Shown here piece by piece: positions 33,932 through 42,368 of a DNA stretch of 54,646 nt. The translations under genes and the position numbers were made by a program. Source of the DNA: JAZNQN01 sp045590195 (GTDB lineage Bacteria > Bacillota > Clostridia > UMGS1883 > UMGS1540); contig JAZNQN010000054.1 of assembly GCA_045590195.1 (NCBI GenBank), positions 1 through 54,646 on the forward strand. The letters run 5' to 3'. Below the pieces are notes generated by a model, which was not told the DNA's origin, searched no databases, and worked only from the letters and a program-made list of their open reading frames with translations. Position 1 is the first letter of the stretch. Each line of letters starts with the position of its first letter.

Positions 33932-34958
33932 AGCCTCAAAAAAATATGATATAGTTATAGGCAGAGGGTTGCTTGAAAACGCAGGGGAATATATAGCTCC
34001 ATTTGCAAAAAACAAAATGGCAGTTTTGATAAGCGATGATAAGGTTTTTGCCCTTTACGGCGAAAAGGTTAAAGCCTCTCTCAAAGATGCAGGAATTAAC
34101 TGTGTAACCTTCACTTTTCCAAACGGCGAACAATCGAAAAACAGCGATACATACATTCAAATTTTAAACTTTATGGCGGAGAACAAAATTTGCCGAAAAG
34201 ATATTTTAATTGCCTTGGGCGGCGGAGTTGTAGGCGATATGGCAGGCTTTGCTGCGGCAACCTTTTTAAGAGGGATTCCCTTTATACAAATTCCAACAAC
34301 GCTTCTTGCGGCAGTTGATTCCTCTGTTGGCGGAAAAACAGCTATTGATTTAAGCGTTGGCAAAAACTTGGTTGGTGCTTTTTATCAGCCGTCACTTGTT
34401 CTTTGCGATTGTGATACTCTTAATACCCTTGACGAAGAAAACTATAAAAGCGGTATGGCAGAGGTTATAAAATACGCATTTATTAAAGACAAAAATCTTT
34501 ACGATTATCTTGTTTCAGGAAACTGTGATATTGAAAAAATTATAAGCATATGCACAAAAATTAAAAGCGAAATTGTAAATGCTGACGAATTTGATACAGG
34601 AATAAGACAGATTTTAAACTTTGGACATACCTTCGGCCACGCAATTGAAACTTATTCAAATTTTAAACTTATTCACGGCTATGCAGTTGCAATTGGTATG
34701 TGTATGATGGCAAAAAGCGCAGAAAAACTTGAAATATGTTCAAAGGAAACCGCCCAAAAAATCATAGCACTTATAGAAAAATATGGTCTACCCACTTCTT
34801 ATGACATAAGCGACGAAACTGTGGCATCACTTATGCTTTCAGATAAAAAAGTTATGGGAAGCAGTATAAATATGATTGTGCCAAAAGAAATAGGCCAGTG
34901 TGAAATTTTGCCCGTGCCAACTGAAAATATTTTAAACTTTATAAAAGGAACAAAGTAA
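33912..34958 (+). CDS. aroB: 3-dehydroquinate synthase
   Basis: The start is TTG 33912: AGGAGG at 33897-33902 is then 9 bp upstream, whereas the in-frame TTG at 33903 abuts it. The gene overlaps tyrA. The 348-residue NAD-dependent enzyme cyclises DAHP to 3-dehydroquinate. Signatures are ALGGGVVGDMAGFAAATFLRG, the segment PTTLLAAVDSSVGGKTAID, and GHTFGHAIE with a metal-binding histidine. No frame disruption is seen. Confidence 0.95.
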   Translation: MIKVKVEASKKYDIVIGRGLLENAGEYIAPFAKNKMAVLISDDKVFALYGEKVKASLKDAGINCVTFTFPNGEQSKNSDTYIQILNFMAENKICRKDILIALGGGVVGDMAGFAAATFLRGIPFIQIPTTLLAAVDSSVGGKTAIDLSVGKNLVGAFYQPSLVLCDCDTLNTLDEENYKSGMAEVIKYAFIKDKNLYDYLVSGNCDIEKIISICTKIKSEIVNADEFDTGIRQILNFGHTFGHAIETYSNFKLIHGYAVAIGMCMMAKSAEKLEICSKETAQKIIALIEKYGLPTSYDISDETVASLMLSDKKVMGSSINMIVPKEIGQCEILPVPTENILNFIKGTK

Positions 34959-36152
34959 ATGAATGTTACTATAACTCCAAGGAATTTGTCGGGAAAAATA
35001 GAAGCAATACCTTCAAAATCGGTTGCTCACAGGGCGCTTATATGTGCCGCTCTTTCCCAAAAAGAAACTAAAATAAATAATCTTTTTTCATCTCTCGATA
35101 TAATTGCTACAAAGGAATGCATTTCCGCTTTGGGAGTAAAAATGGAAGATGATACGGTTTATCCCGTAGAAAAAATAAAAAGGGCAATCCTTCCATGTAA
35201 CGAAAGCGGTTCAACCCTTCGTTTTATGCTTCCTGTAGCGCTGGCTTTAGGCGGCGAATTTGAGTTTGATATGAAAGGAAGACTTAAAGACAGACCGCTT
35301 TCTCCACTATACGAGGAGCTTGAAAGCCACGGGTGCACTCTTTCGCCTCAGGGCGAAAATCCCCTTAAGGCATCGGGAAAGCTTGAAAGCGGAATTTATA
35401 ATCTGCCGGGTAACGTTTCGTCGCAGTTTATAACAGGGCTTTTGCTGGCTCTTCCCATTTTAGATGGCGACAGCGAAATAAGAATTTCGGGTGTACTAGA
35501 ATCGGCCCCTTATGTTGATATAACAAGAGATGTTCAAAGCAAATTTTCTGTTACATCAAAATTTGAAAATAATACTTTTTATATAAAAGGAAACCAGAAA
35601 TACATAAGCCCCGGCGAATTTACTGTTGAGGGCGACTGGTCAAATGCGGCGTTCTGGTTTTCGGCAAACGAATTGTCGGAAAAAGAGGTTTTGTGTACGG
35701 GTGTTGATTTTGCCTCGGCTCAGGGCGACAAAGAAATAGTAAATATTTTAAAAAATCTGCCCTGCAAAGTTGATGCTAAAAATATCCCCGACCTTATTCC
35801 AATTGTTTGCGCCGTTGCCGCTTTAAAAGAAGGCACAACAACCATTTTTGGCGCAGAGCGGCTTGCTATAAAAGAAAGCAACCGCCTTGTTGCAATTTGC
35901 GACACACTGAAAACCCTTGGCGCAGATATAACTGCTGCGGCCGACGGAATGACTATAAACGGCAAAAATAAGCTTTCAGGCGGCAAGGTTAACTCTTTTA
36001 ACGACCACCGAATTGTTATGATGGCGGCAATTGCATCGATAAAGTGCGAAAGCGCCGTTGAAATAATAGGAGCAGAGGCCGCAAATAAATCTTACCCCGC
36101 CTTTTTTGAAGATTTTAAAAAGCTTGGCGGAGAAGTTGAGGTGACAATATGA
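34959..36152 (+). CDS. aroA: 5-enolpyruvylshikimate-3-phosphate synthase
   Basis: A 397-residue enzyme that adds enolpyruvyl from PEP to shikimate 3-phosphate. The N-terminus SGKIEAIPSKSVAHRALICAAL and CNESGSTLRFMLPVALALGG are the conserved substrate-binding segments, and DRPLSPLYEEL and FNDHRIVMMAAI near the end are typical. The second segment has the motif in the form NESGSTLR, whereas many class I enzymes have NAGTAMR, so it belongs to a less common sequence class. It starts directly after the aroB stop codon and overlaps aroC by 4 bp. Confidence 0.95.
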   Translation: MNVTITPRNLSGKIEAIPSKSVAHRALICAALSQKETKINNLFSSLDIIATKECISALGVKMEDDTVYPVEKIKRAILPCNESGSTLRFMLPVALALGGEFEFDMKGRLKDRPLSPLYEELESHGCTLSPQGENPLKASGKLESGIYNLPGNVSSQFITGLLLALPILDGDSEIRISGVLESAPYVDITRDVQSKFSVTSKFENNTFYIKGNQKYISPGEFTVEGDWSNAAFWFSANELSEKEVLCTGVDFASAQGDKEIVNILKNLPCKVDAKNIPDLIPIVCAVAALKEGTTTIFGAERLAIKESNRLVAICDTLKTLGADITAAADGMTINGKNKLSGGKVNSFNDHRIVMMAAIASIKCESAVEIIGAEAANKSYPAFFEDFKKLGGEVEVTI

Positions 36153-37225
36153 GCAGTATGTTCGGAAAAAAATTAAAAATATCTGTTTTCGGTCAGTCAC
36201 ATTCCGATGGAATTGGCGTTGTGATTGACGGGCTTCCGCCGGGGGTAGAAGTTGATATGGACGCCATTTCCGCTTTTATGGCAAGAAGAGCACCTGGAAA
36301 TGCCTCGTTTGCTACAAAAAGAAAAGAGGCAGATGCACCAAAATTTTTGTCGGGTCTGTTTGATGGAAAAACCTGCGGAGCGCCACTTTGTGCGGTTATA
36401 GAAAATACAAATACCCGCTCGCAAGATTACGATAATTTAAAGGTAACCCCACGTCCCGCTCACGCTGATTATACAGCCGAGATTAAATACAAAGGCTTTC
36501 AGGATTATACCGGTGGCGGACATTTTTCAGGAAGGCTTACGGCTCCCATTTGTATTGCGGGCGGCATAGCAATGCAGATACTTGAAAAAATGGGAATTAA
36601 AATAACCGCCCACATTAAAAGCATAAAAAATGTTGAAGATGAGGCATTTGATTTTAAAAATATAAAAACTCCTGCCGATGATAAATTTCCTGTGCTTTGC
36701 AAAGAAAAGGGCAAGGAAATGCTTTCTGTTATAGAAGAGGCGAGAGGCAGAGGCGACAGCGTTGGCGGCGTTATAGAATGTGCCATTGAAGGCGTGCCGG
36801 CAGGGCTTGGCGAGCCAATGTTTGACGGGATTGAGAACAAAATAGCGCAAATTATTTTTGCAGTTCCTGCCATAAAGGGCATAGAATTTGGTGCCGGCTT
36901 TGAAAGCACAAGGCTTTTCGGCTCGGAAAATAACGACCCTTATGAAGCGGTAAATGGCGAAATTAAAACAAAAACAAACAATGCCGGCGGAATACTTGGC
37001 GGAATTTCATCGGGAATGCCAATAATTTTCCGCGCTGCGGTAAAGCCAACGCCTTCTATTGGAATTGAGCAGGAAAGCGTTAATATTAAAACTTTGGAAA
37101 ATGAAAAGCTTGTAGTTTCAGGCAGGCACGACCCTTGTATTGTACCTCGCGCAGTTCCTGTAATTGAGGCGGCTGCCGCAATAGCAATACTTGATATAAT
37201 TTTGTACGAAAAAGGAGAATTATAA
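36149..37225 (+). CDS. aroC: Chorismate synthase
   Basis: A 358-residue FMN-dependent lyase making chorismate from EPSP. The N-terminal FGKKLKISVFGQSHSDGIGVVIDGLPPG holds the family's conserved histidine, RPAHADYTAEIKYKGFQDYTGGGHFSGR is the second signature, and the C-terminus has GRHDPCIVPRAVPVIEAAAA. It starts within the aroA stop codon (ATGA overlap) and its own TAA overlaps the pheA ATG by one base, so translation is coupled throughout. Confidence 0.97.
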   Translation: MSSMFGKKLKISVFGQSHSDGIGVVIDGLPPGVEVDMDAISAFMARRAPGNASFATKRKEADAPKFLSGLFDGKTCGAPLCAVIENTNTRSQDYDNLKVTPRPAHADYTAEIKYKGFQDYTGGGHFSGRLTAPICIAGGIAMQILEKMGIKITAHIKSIKNVEDEAFDFKNIKTPADDKFPVLCKEKGKEMLSVIEEARGRGDSVGGVIECAIEGVPAGLGEPMFDGIENKIAQIIFAVPAIKGIEFGAGFESTRLFGSENNDPYEAVNGEIKTKTNNAGGILGGISSGMPIIFRAAVKPTPSIGIEQESVNIKTLENEKLVVSGRHDPCIVPRAVPVIEAAAAIAILDIILYEKGEL

Positions 37226-38370
37226 TGGATTTATCAAATTTAAGAGAAGAAATTGACAGAATTGATAAAGATTTTTTAAAGCTTTTTCAGGAAAGAATGG
37301 AAGTTTCGGCAAAAATTGCTGAGTACAAAAGAGAAAATAATCTTCCTGTGTTAGACCCCAAAAGGGAAAGAGAAAAAATTTCTTCACTTCTTGAAGCAAC
37401 ACCTGAAGATTTTCGTTCATACGTTCATGTTCTTTATTCCCTTATGTTCGAGCTCAGCCGCTCGTATCAGGGAAGGATTCTTGATAAGCCTTCGCAGCTT
37501 AACGAAAAAATTTCGGCAGCTATTAAAGACACAAATCCGCTTTTCCCCGAAACGGCAATGGTGGCTTGTCAGGGAACAGAGGGCGCATATTCACAAATCG
37601 CCTGCGAAAAATTATTTAAAGCGCCGGGCATTATGTATATGAACAGCTTTGACAATGTTTTTGCTGCTATCGAAAGCGGGCTTTGCCGCTACGGTATGCT
37701 TCCGCTTGAAAACAGCAGTGCAGGCTCTGTTACACAGGTTTACGACCTTATGCAGAAACATAACTTTAAAATTGTTAAAAGTATTCGCCTTAAGGTTGAC
37801 CACAACCTCTATGTTAACCGCGGCGTAGAAAACATTGGTCAGATAAAAGAAATTGTTTCTCATGAACAGGCAATTATGCAGTGTGACGGCTTTATAAAAC
37901 AGCTTGGCGATGTTAAAATTACTTATTGCGACAATACTGCAAAAGCGGCTCAAATGGTTGCAGAAAGCGGCAGAAGCGATATTGCTGCCCTTGCATCACA
38001 TTCCTGTGGCGAGCTTTATAACCTTAAATGCCTTAAAGCGGCAGTTCAGGATAATGGCAATAACTATACAAGATTTATCTGTATTTCAAAAGAACTTGAA
38101 ATTTATCCCGGCGCCGGCAAAACAAGCCTTATGATGACAGTTTCCCATCGCCCCGGCTCACTTTACAAGGTGCTTGCCCGTATTTATTCACTTGGCATTA
38201 ACCTTTTAAAACTTGAAAGCCGCCCTATTCCTGACCGCGACTTTGAGTTTATGTTCTATTTTGATATTGAAACTTCAATTTATTCAAAAGAATTTGTTCA
38301 GCTTATTTGCGAGCTTGAAGGAATTTGTGAAGAATTCTTCTACCTTGGCAGCTATTCTGAGGTGATGTAA
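37225..38370 (+). CDS. pheA: Bifunctional chorismate mutase / prephenate dehydratase
   Basis: A 381-residue fusion directing chorismate to phenylpyruvate. Residues 1-85 are an AroQ-class chorismate mutase (LREEIDRIDKDFLKLFQERM, with the usual basic residues). Residues about 108-290 are prephenate dehydratase (ACQGTEGAYSQIACEKLF, PLENSSAGSVTQVYDLM). A C-terminal ACT domain (about 295-375, TSLMMTVSHRPGSLYKVL, then LESRPIPDRDFEFMFYFD) should provide phenylalanine feedback. Confidence 0.96.
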   Translation: MDLSNLREEIDRIDKDFLKLFQERMEVSAKIAEYKRENNLPVLDPKREREKISSLLEATPEDFRSYVHVLYSLMFELSRSYQGRILDKPSQLNEKISAAIKDTNPLFPETAMVACQGTEGAYSQIACEKLFKAPGIMYMNSFDNVFAAIESGLCRYGMLPLENSSAGSVTQVYDLMQKHNFKIVKSIRLKVDHNLYVNRGVENIGQIKEIVSHEQAIMQCDGFIKQLGDVKITYCDNTAKAAQMVAESGRSDIAALASHSCGELYNLKCLKAAVQDNGNNYTRFICISKELEIYPGAGKTSLMMTVSHRPGSLYKVLARIYSLGINLLKLESRPIPDRDFEFMFYFDIETSIYSKEFVQLICELEGICEEFFYLGSYSEVM

Positions 38371-39594
38371 TTGAGAAGGTACGGCCTTTTGGGGGAAAAG
38401 CTTTCACATAGCTTTTCTCCTCAAATACATAAATATTTTTACGATAATCCCTATACTCTTTTTGAGGTTGAAAGCGAAAAGGTTGAAGCTTTTTTGAAAG
38501 GCGACAATTTTGATGCAATAAACGTTACCATTCCCTACAAAAAAACTGTTATACCTTTTTGCAGTGAGCTTTCTGAAACTGCTAAAAAGGTTGGAAGTGT
38601 TAACACTCTTTTAAAAAGAGAAGACGGAACACTTTTTGGCGACAACACCGATTATTTTGGTTTTTCATACCTTGCTGAAAAAAACGGAATTTCATTTAAG
38701 GATAAAAAGGTTTTAATTCTTGGCAGCGGCGGATCATCGCTTATGGTGCAGTGTGTTGCAAAGGATAAGGGAGCAAAAGAAATAATCGTAGTTTCCCGCA
38801 GCGGCGAGAATAATTATGAAAACATTTCCCGCCACTATGATGCAGAAGTGATTGTAAATAGTACCCCTGTTGGAATGTACCCAAAAAACGGAGCTGCGGC
38901 AATTGAACTTAAAAATTTTACGCACTGCGAGGGTGTTTTAGATTTAATTTATAACCCTGCAAAAACTAAGCTTTTACTGGATGCCGAAAAAATAGGAATT
39001 CCTGCTGCAAACGGGCTTTTAATGCTTGTGGCACAGGCTAAAAGAGCGGCCGAGGTTTTTAGCTTTGTCGAAATAGAAAATTCTTTAATTGAAAAAATAA
39101 CAGAAGAAATTTCAAAACAAACAAAAAACATTGTGCTTATAGGTATGCCCGGGTGCGGCAAAAGCACAATTGGAGCGGTGCTTTCAAAAAAGCTTGGCAG
39201 AGAAATGCTTGATACCGATGCCCTTATAAAAGAAAAGGCGGGCAAAACCCCTGCCGATATTATAAATGAAAGCGGCGAAGAGGCTTTTCGCAAAATTGAA
39301 ACCGAGGTTTTGGCAGAGGCTACAAAGCTTTCGGGCAAAATAATTGCCACAGGCGGCGGAATTGTTACAAGAGAAGAAAACTATAATCTTGTAAAACAAA
39401 ACAGCACCGTAGTTTTTCTTGACAGAGATGTAAATCTGCTTGCAACAAACGGCAGGCCCCTTTCGCAGAAAAACGGCGTTTTAAAGCTTTATGAAAGCAG
39501 AATTAAGCTTTACAGAAAATTTGCCGACATAACTGTAAAATCAGAAAAAATTGAAGAAACCGCTCTTAAAATAAAGGAGATGCTAAATTTATGA
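38371..39594 (+). CDS. aroE-aroK: Shikimate dehydrogenase - shikimate kinase fusion
   Basis: A 407-residue two-domain enzyme starting at TTG 38371 (GAGGTGAT upstream). Residues 1 to about 245 form shikimate dehydrogenase: GEKLSHSFSPQIHKYF, NVTIPYKKTVIPF with the catalytic Lys, GDNTDYFGF with the Asp, and the NADP loop ILGSGGSS. Residues from about 250 form shikimate kinase: P-loop GMPGCGKST (258-266), LDTDALIKEKAG and ATGGGIVTREEN. The dehydrogenase half is somewhat short for the family. Together the halves catalyse consecutive steps. The last bases overlap aroQ. Confidence 0.94.
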   Translation: MRRYGLLGEKLSHSFSPQIHKYFYDNPYTLFEVESEKVEAFLKGDNFDAINVTIPYKKTVIPFCSELSETAKKVGSVNTLLKREDGTLFGDNTDYFGFSYLAEKNGISFKDKKVLILGSGGSSLMVQCVAKDKGAKEIIVVSRSGENNYENISRHYDAEVIVNSTPVGMYPKNGAAAIELKNFTHCEGVLDLIYNPAKTKLLLDAEKIGIPAANGLLMLVAQAKRAAEVFSFVEIENSLIEKITEEISKQTKNIVLIGMPGCGKSTIGAVLSKKLGREMLDTDALIKEKAGKTPADIINESGEEAFRKIETEVLAEATKLSGKIIATGGGIVTREENYNLVKQNSTVVFLDRDVNLLATNGRPLSQKNGVLKLYESRIKLYRKFADITVKSEKIEETALKIKEMLNL

Positions 39595-40025
39595 AACTTC
39601 TTGTAATTAACGGCCCTAATCTTAATATGCTTGGAATACGTGAGCCCGATGTTTACGGAAAACAAACTTTTTCGGACCTTGAGGCTTTTATAGAAGAAAT
39701 TTGCGAAAAAGAGGGAATAGAGGTTTCGCTCTTTCAGTCAAACCACGAGGGCGACATTGTTGACGAAATTCAGGCGGCATATGGGGAAATTGATGCAATA
39801 CTTATAAACCCTGCCGCATATACCCATACATCGGTTGCAATACTCGATGCCCTTAAGGCAGTTGCAATTCCTACGGTTGAAGTTCATCTTTCAGATATTT
39901 CTCAAAGAGAAGAATTTCGTAAACATTCCTACGTTTCGCTTGTAGCAGTTAAAACAATAGCCGGCAAAGGATTTGAAGGATACAGAGAAGGAATACACTT
40001 CCTTAAAGGATATTTAGAGAAATAA
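39591..40025 (+). CDS. aroQ: 3-dehydroquinate dehydratase, type II
   Basis: A 144-residue class II dehydroquinase that removes water from 3-dehydroquinate. The signature LVINGPNLNMLGIREPDVYG contains the catalytic tyrosine. FQSNHEGDIVDEI, INPAAYTHTSVAILDAL and EVHLSDISQREEFRKHS are conserved substrate-binding segments. It closes the operon; its presence explains why no type I AroD is found here. Overlap with aroE-aroK is ATGA. Confidence 0.96.
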   Translation: MKLLVINGPNLNMLGIREPDVYGKQTFSDLEAFIEEICEKEGIEVSLFQSNHEGDIVDEIQAAYGEIDAILINPAAYTHTSVAILDALKAVAIPTVEVHLSDISQREEFRKHSYVSLVAVKTIAGKGFEGYREGIHFLKGYLEK

Positions 40026-40028
40026 AAA

Positions 40029-40052
40029 AAACCTCCCATCGGGAGGTTTTTT
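40029..40052. terminator. Terminator of the aro operon, shared with groEL
   Basis: AACCTCCC-ATC-GGGAGGTT with A-tract and T-run flanks between convergent aroQ and groEL. Confidence 0.85.
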
Positions 40053-40071
40053 ATTTGTGAAATTATTCGGC

Positions 40072-41700
40072 TTAGTACATTCCGCCCATTCCGCCGCCCA
40101 TAGGAGCTGCCGCAGGAGCTTCGGGTTCCGGTTTATCAGCAACAAGGCTTTCGGTTGTAAGAACCATTGAAGCTACTGATGCAGCATTCTGAAGAGCGCT
40201 ACGTGTAACTTTAGTTGGGTCTACAATACCGTTTTCAACCATGTTCATAAATTCGCCTGTAAGAGCGTTGTAACCAATGCCTTTGTCAGCAGATTTAACT
40301 TTGTCAGCAATAACGCTGCCTTCAATACCTGCGTTTTCAGCAATCTGTTTAACAGGCTCTGAAAGTGATTTGTAAACAATCATAGCACCTGTTTTTTCGT
40401 CGCCTTCGAGAGTGTTAACAAGTTTTTCAACACTGTCCATAGCGTCGATGTATGAAGTACCGCCGCCTGCGATAATGCCTTCTTCAACAGCCGCTCTTGT
40501 AGCAGCGAGAGCATCTTCAACGCGGAGTTTCATTTCTTTCATTTCTGTTTCAGTTGCAGCACCAACTTTAATTACGCCAACGCCGCCTGAAAGTTTAGCA
40601 AGTCTTTCCTGGAGTTTTTCTTTGTCAAATTCAGAAGTTGATTCTTCCATCTGAGCTTTAATCTGCATAACTCTTGCTTTAATAGCTTCGCTGTCGCCTG
40701 CGCCGTCAACAATAATTGTGTTCTCTTTCTGAACTTTAATCTGACGTGCTGTACCGAGCATATCAACTGTTGCTTCTTTAAGGTCAAGGCCGAGCTCTTC
40801 GGAAATAACCTGGCCGCCTGTTAAAATAGCAATATCTTCGAGCATTGCTTTTCTTCTGTCGCCAAAGCCGGGAGCTTTAACTGCTACGCAGGTAAATGTT
40901 CCACGGAGTTTGTTAACGATAAGAGTTGAAAGCGCTTCGCCTTCAAGGTCTTCAGCAATGATAAGAAGTTTTTTACCAGACTGAACAATCTGTTCGAGAA
41001 TAGGCAAAATTTCCTGAACGTTTGAAATTTTCTTATCTGTAATAAGAATTAAAGCATCATCGAGAACTGCTTCCATTTTTTCTGTATCGGTTACCATGTA
41101 TGGTGTAATGTAACCGCGGTCAAACTGCATACCTTCAACAACTTCGCTGTAAGTTAAAGCAGTTTTGCTTTCTTCGATAGTAATAACGCCGTCGCCCTTA
41201 ACTTTTTCCATAGCATCGGCAATAAGAGTACCAATTTCTTCGTTGTTAGCAGAAATTGTTGCAACTCTTGCAATATCTTCGTGGCCTTTAACCTTCTGGC
41301 TTGCAGAAGTTAAGTATTCAACAACTGTGTCAACAGCTTTCTGAATACCTTTTCTGATAATCATAGGATTAGCACCTGCGGCAACGTTTTTAAGGCCTTC
41401 GTGAATTAAAGCCTGAGCAAGAAGAGTAGCGGTTGTTGTACCGTCACCTGCAACATCGTTTGTTTTTGTTGCAACTTCTTTAACAAGCTGTGCACCCATG
41501 TTTTCGAATGCATCTTCAAGTTCAATATCTTTAGCAATTGTTACACCATCGTTTGTAATAAGTGGTGCACCGAATTTTTTGTCAAGTACAACGTTTCTGC
41601 CTTTAGGGCCAAGTGTAACTTTAACTGTATTAGCAAGCTGATTTATACCTGCTTCAAGGCTGCGGCGAGCTTCTTCGCCAAATAAAATCTGTTTAGCCAT
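40072..41700 (-). CDS. groEL: Chaperonin GroEL
   Basis: A 542-residue 60-kDa chaperonin subunit that forms the double-ring folding machine with GroES. It has the normal N-terminus (AKQILFGEEARRSLEAGINQL), the ATP-binding segments LGPKGRNVVLD and NDVAGDGTTTATLLAQ, and the C-terminal GGM-type tail (APMGGGMGGMY). It is the second gene of a CIRCE-controlled operon, 39 bp after groES, with GGAG before the ATG. Confidence 0.98.
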   Translation of the reverse strand: MAKQILFGEEARRSLEAGINQLANTVKVTLGPKGRNVVLDKKFGAPLITNDGVTIAKDIELEDAFENMGAQLVKEVATKTNDVAGDGTTTATLLAQALIHEGLKNVAAGANPMIIRKGIQKAVDTVVEYLTSASQKVKGHEDIARVATISANNEEIGTLIADAMEKVKGDGVITIEESKTALTYSEVVEGMQFDRGYITPYMVTDTEKMEAVLDDALILITDKKISNVQEILPILEQIVQSGKKLLIIAEDLEGEALSTLIVNKLRGTFTCVAVKAPGFGDRRKAMLEDIAILTGGQVISEELGLDLKEATVDMLGTARQIKVQKENTIIVDGAGDSEAIKARVMQIKAQMEESTSEFDKEKLQERLAKLSGGVGVIKVGAATETEMKEMKLRVEDALAATRAAVEEGIIAGGGTSYIDAMDSVEKLVNTLEGDEKTGAMIVYKSLSEPVKQIAENAGIEGSVIADKVKSADKGIGYNALTGEFMNMVENGIVDPTKVTRSALQNAASVASMVLTTESLVADKPEPEAPAAAPMGGGMGGMY

Positions 41701-41739
41701 TTTAAATTATCTCCTTTTTATTTTGATAAGTCTGCAATA

Positions 41740-42024
41740 TCACAGTACAACTGCAAGAATATCGCTTTGTCTTAAAATGATATATTCAACTCCGTCGAGT
41801 TTTATCTCTGTGCCGGCATATTTGCTCATTAAAACTTTGTCGCCAACTTTAAGTTCCATTGTAATTTCTTTTCCGTCAACAACGCCGCCTGGGCCAACTG
41901 CAACAACTTCAGCAACCTGTGGTTTTTCTTTTGCTGCGCCGGGGAGTACGATACCGCTTTTTGTTGTTTCTTCGCTTTCGAGCATTTTAATAACTACTCT
42001 GTCTGCAAGTGGTTTAATATTCAT
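41740..42024 (-). CDS. groES: Co-chaperonin GroES
   Basis: A 94-residue chaperonin lid. NIKPLADRVVIKMLESEETTKSGIVLPGAAKEKPQ includes the mobile-loop region, and VDGKEITMELKVGDKVLMSKYAGTEIKLDG is the conserved core. GGAGG precedes the ATG, and the CIRCE element is immediately upstream. Confidence 0.98.
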   Translation of the reverse strand: MNIKPLADRVVIKMLESEETTKSGIVLPGAAKEKPQVAEVVAVGPGGVVDGKEITMELKVGDKVLMSKYAGTEIKLDGVEYIILRQSDILAVVL

Positions 42025-42044
42025 AATTTTTACCTCCTATCATT

Positions 42045-42071
42045 TTAGCACTCGACACGCAAGAGTGCTAA
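42045..42071. promoter_or_regulatory. CIRCE operator (HrcA site)
   Basis: A perfect CIRCE: TTAGCACTC, nine bases, GAGTGCTAA. In Firmicutes HrcA binds it to repress groESL until heat shock. No hrcA gene lies in the window. Confidence 0.95.
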
Positions 42072-42079
42072 CAAAAAAT

Positions 42080-42107
42080 ATAATACCACATTTTACCACA
42101 TATTCAA
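42080..42107 (-). promoter_or_regulatory. Promoter of groESL
   Basis: On the minus strand TTGAAT (42102-42107) and TATTAT (42080-42085) with a 16-bp spacer. Transcription would begin next to the CIRCE, where HrcA would block it. Confidence 0.6.
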
Positions 42108-42311
42108 AACTTGATTTTTGAATAAAAAACCTTGTTTTCTAAACATTACTTTAAAATACTTTAATTTACTTTAATTTTCTCAACATTTGCCTTTTTAACC
42201 GAAAATACACAATATTAAAAGTTTATTCATATTTGCATTTGTTTACTATATAACAATATTTCTAAATTGGGTGTTTTATGTAAATGATTTGTAAATTAGC
42301 TTTTTCTTTTG

Positions 42312-42340
42312 TTGACATTTATTTTATAGAAATGTAAACT
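42312..42340 (+). promoter_or_regulatory. Possible promoter of the efflux operon
   Basis: TTGACA (42312-42317) and TAAACT (42335-42340) with a 17-bp spacer. The -10 box is weak. The rest of the 42108-42311 stretch is AT-rich and I see nothing else in it. Confidence 0.5.
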
Positions 42341-42368
42341 TGTGTTATCGATATGCTGGAGGTATAAA

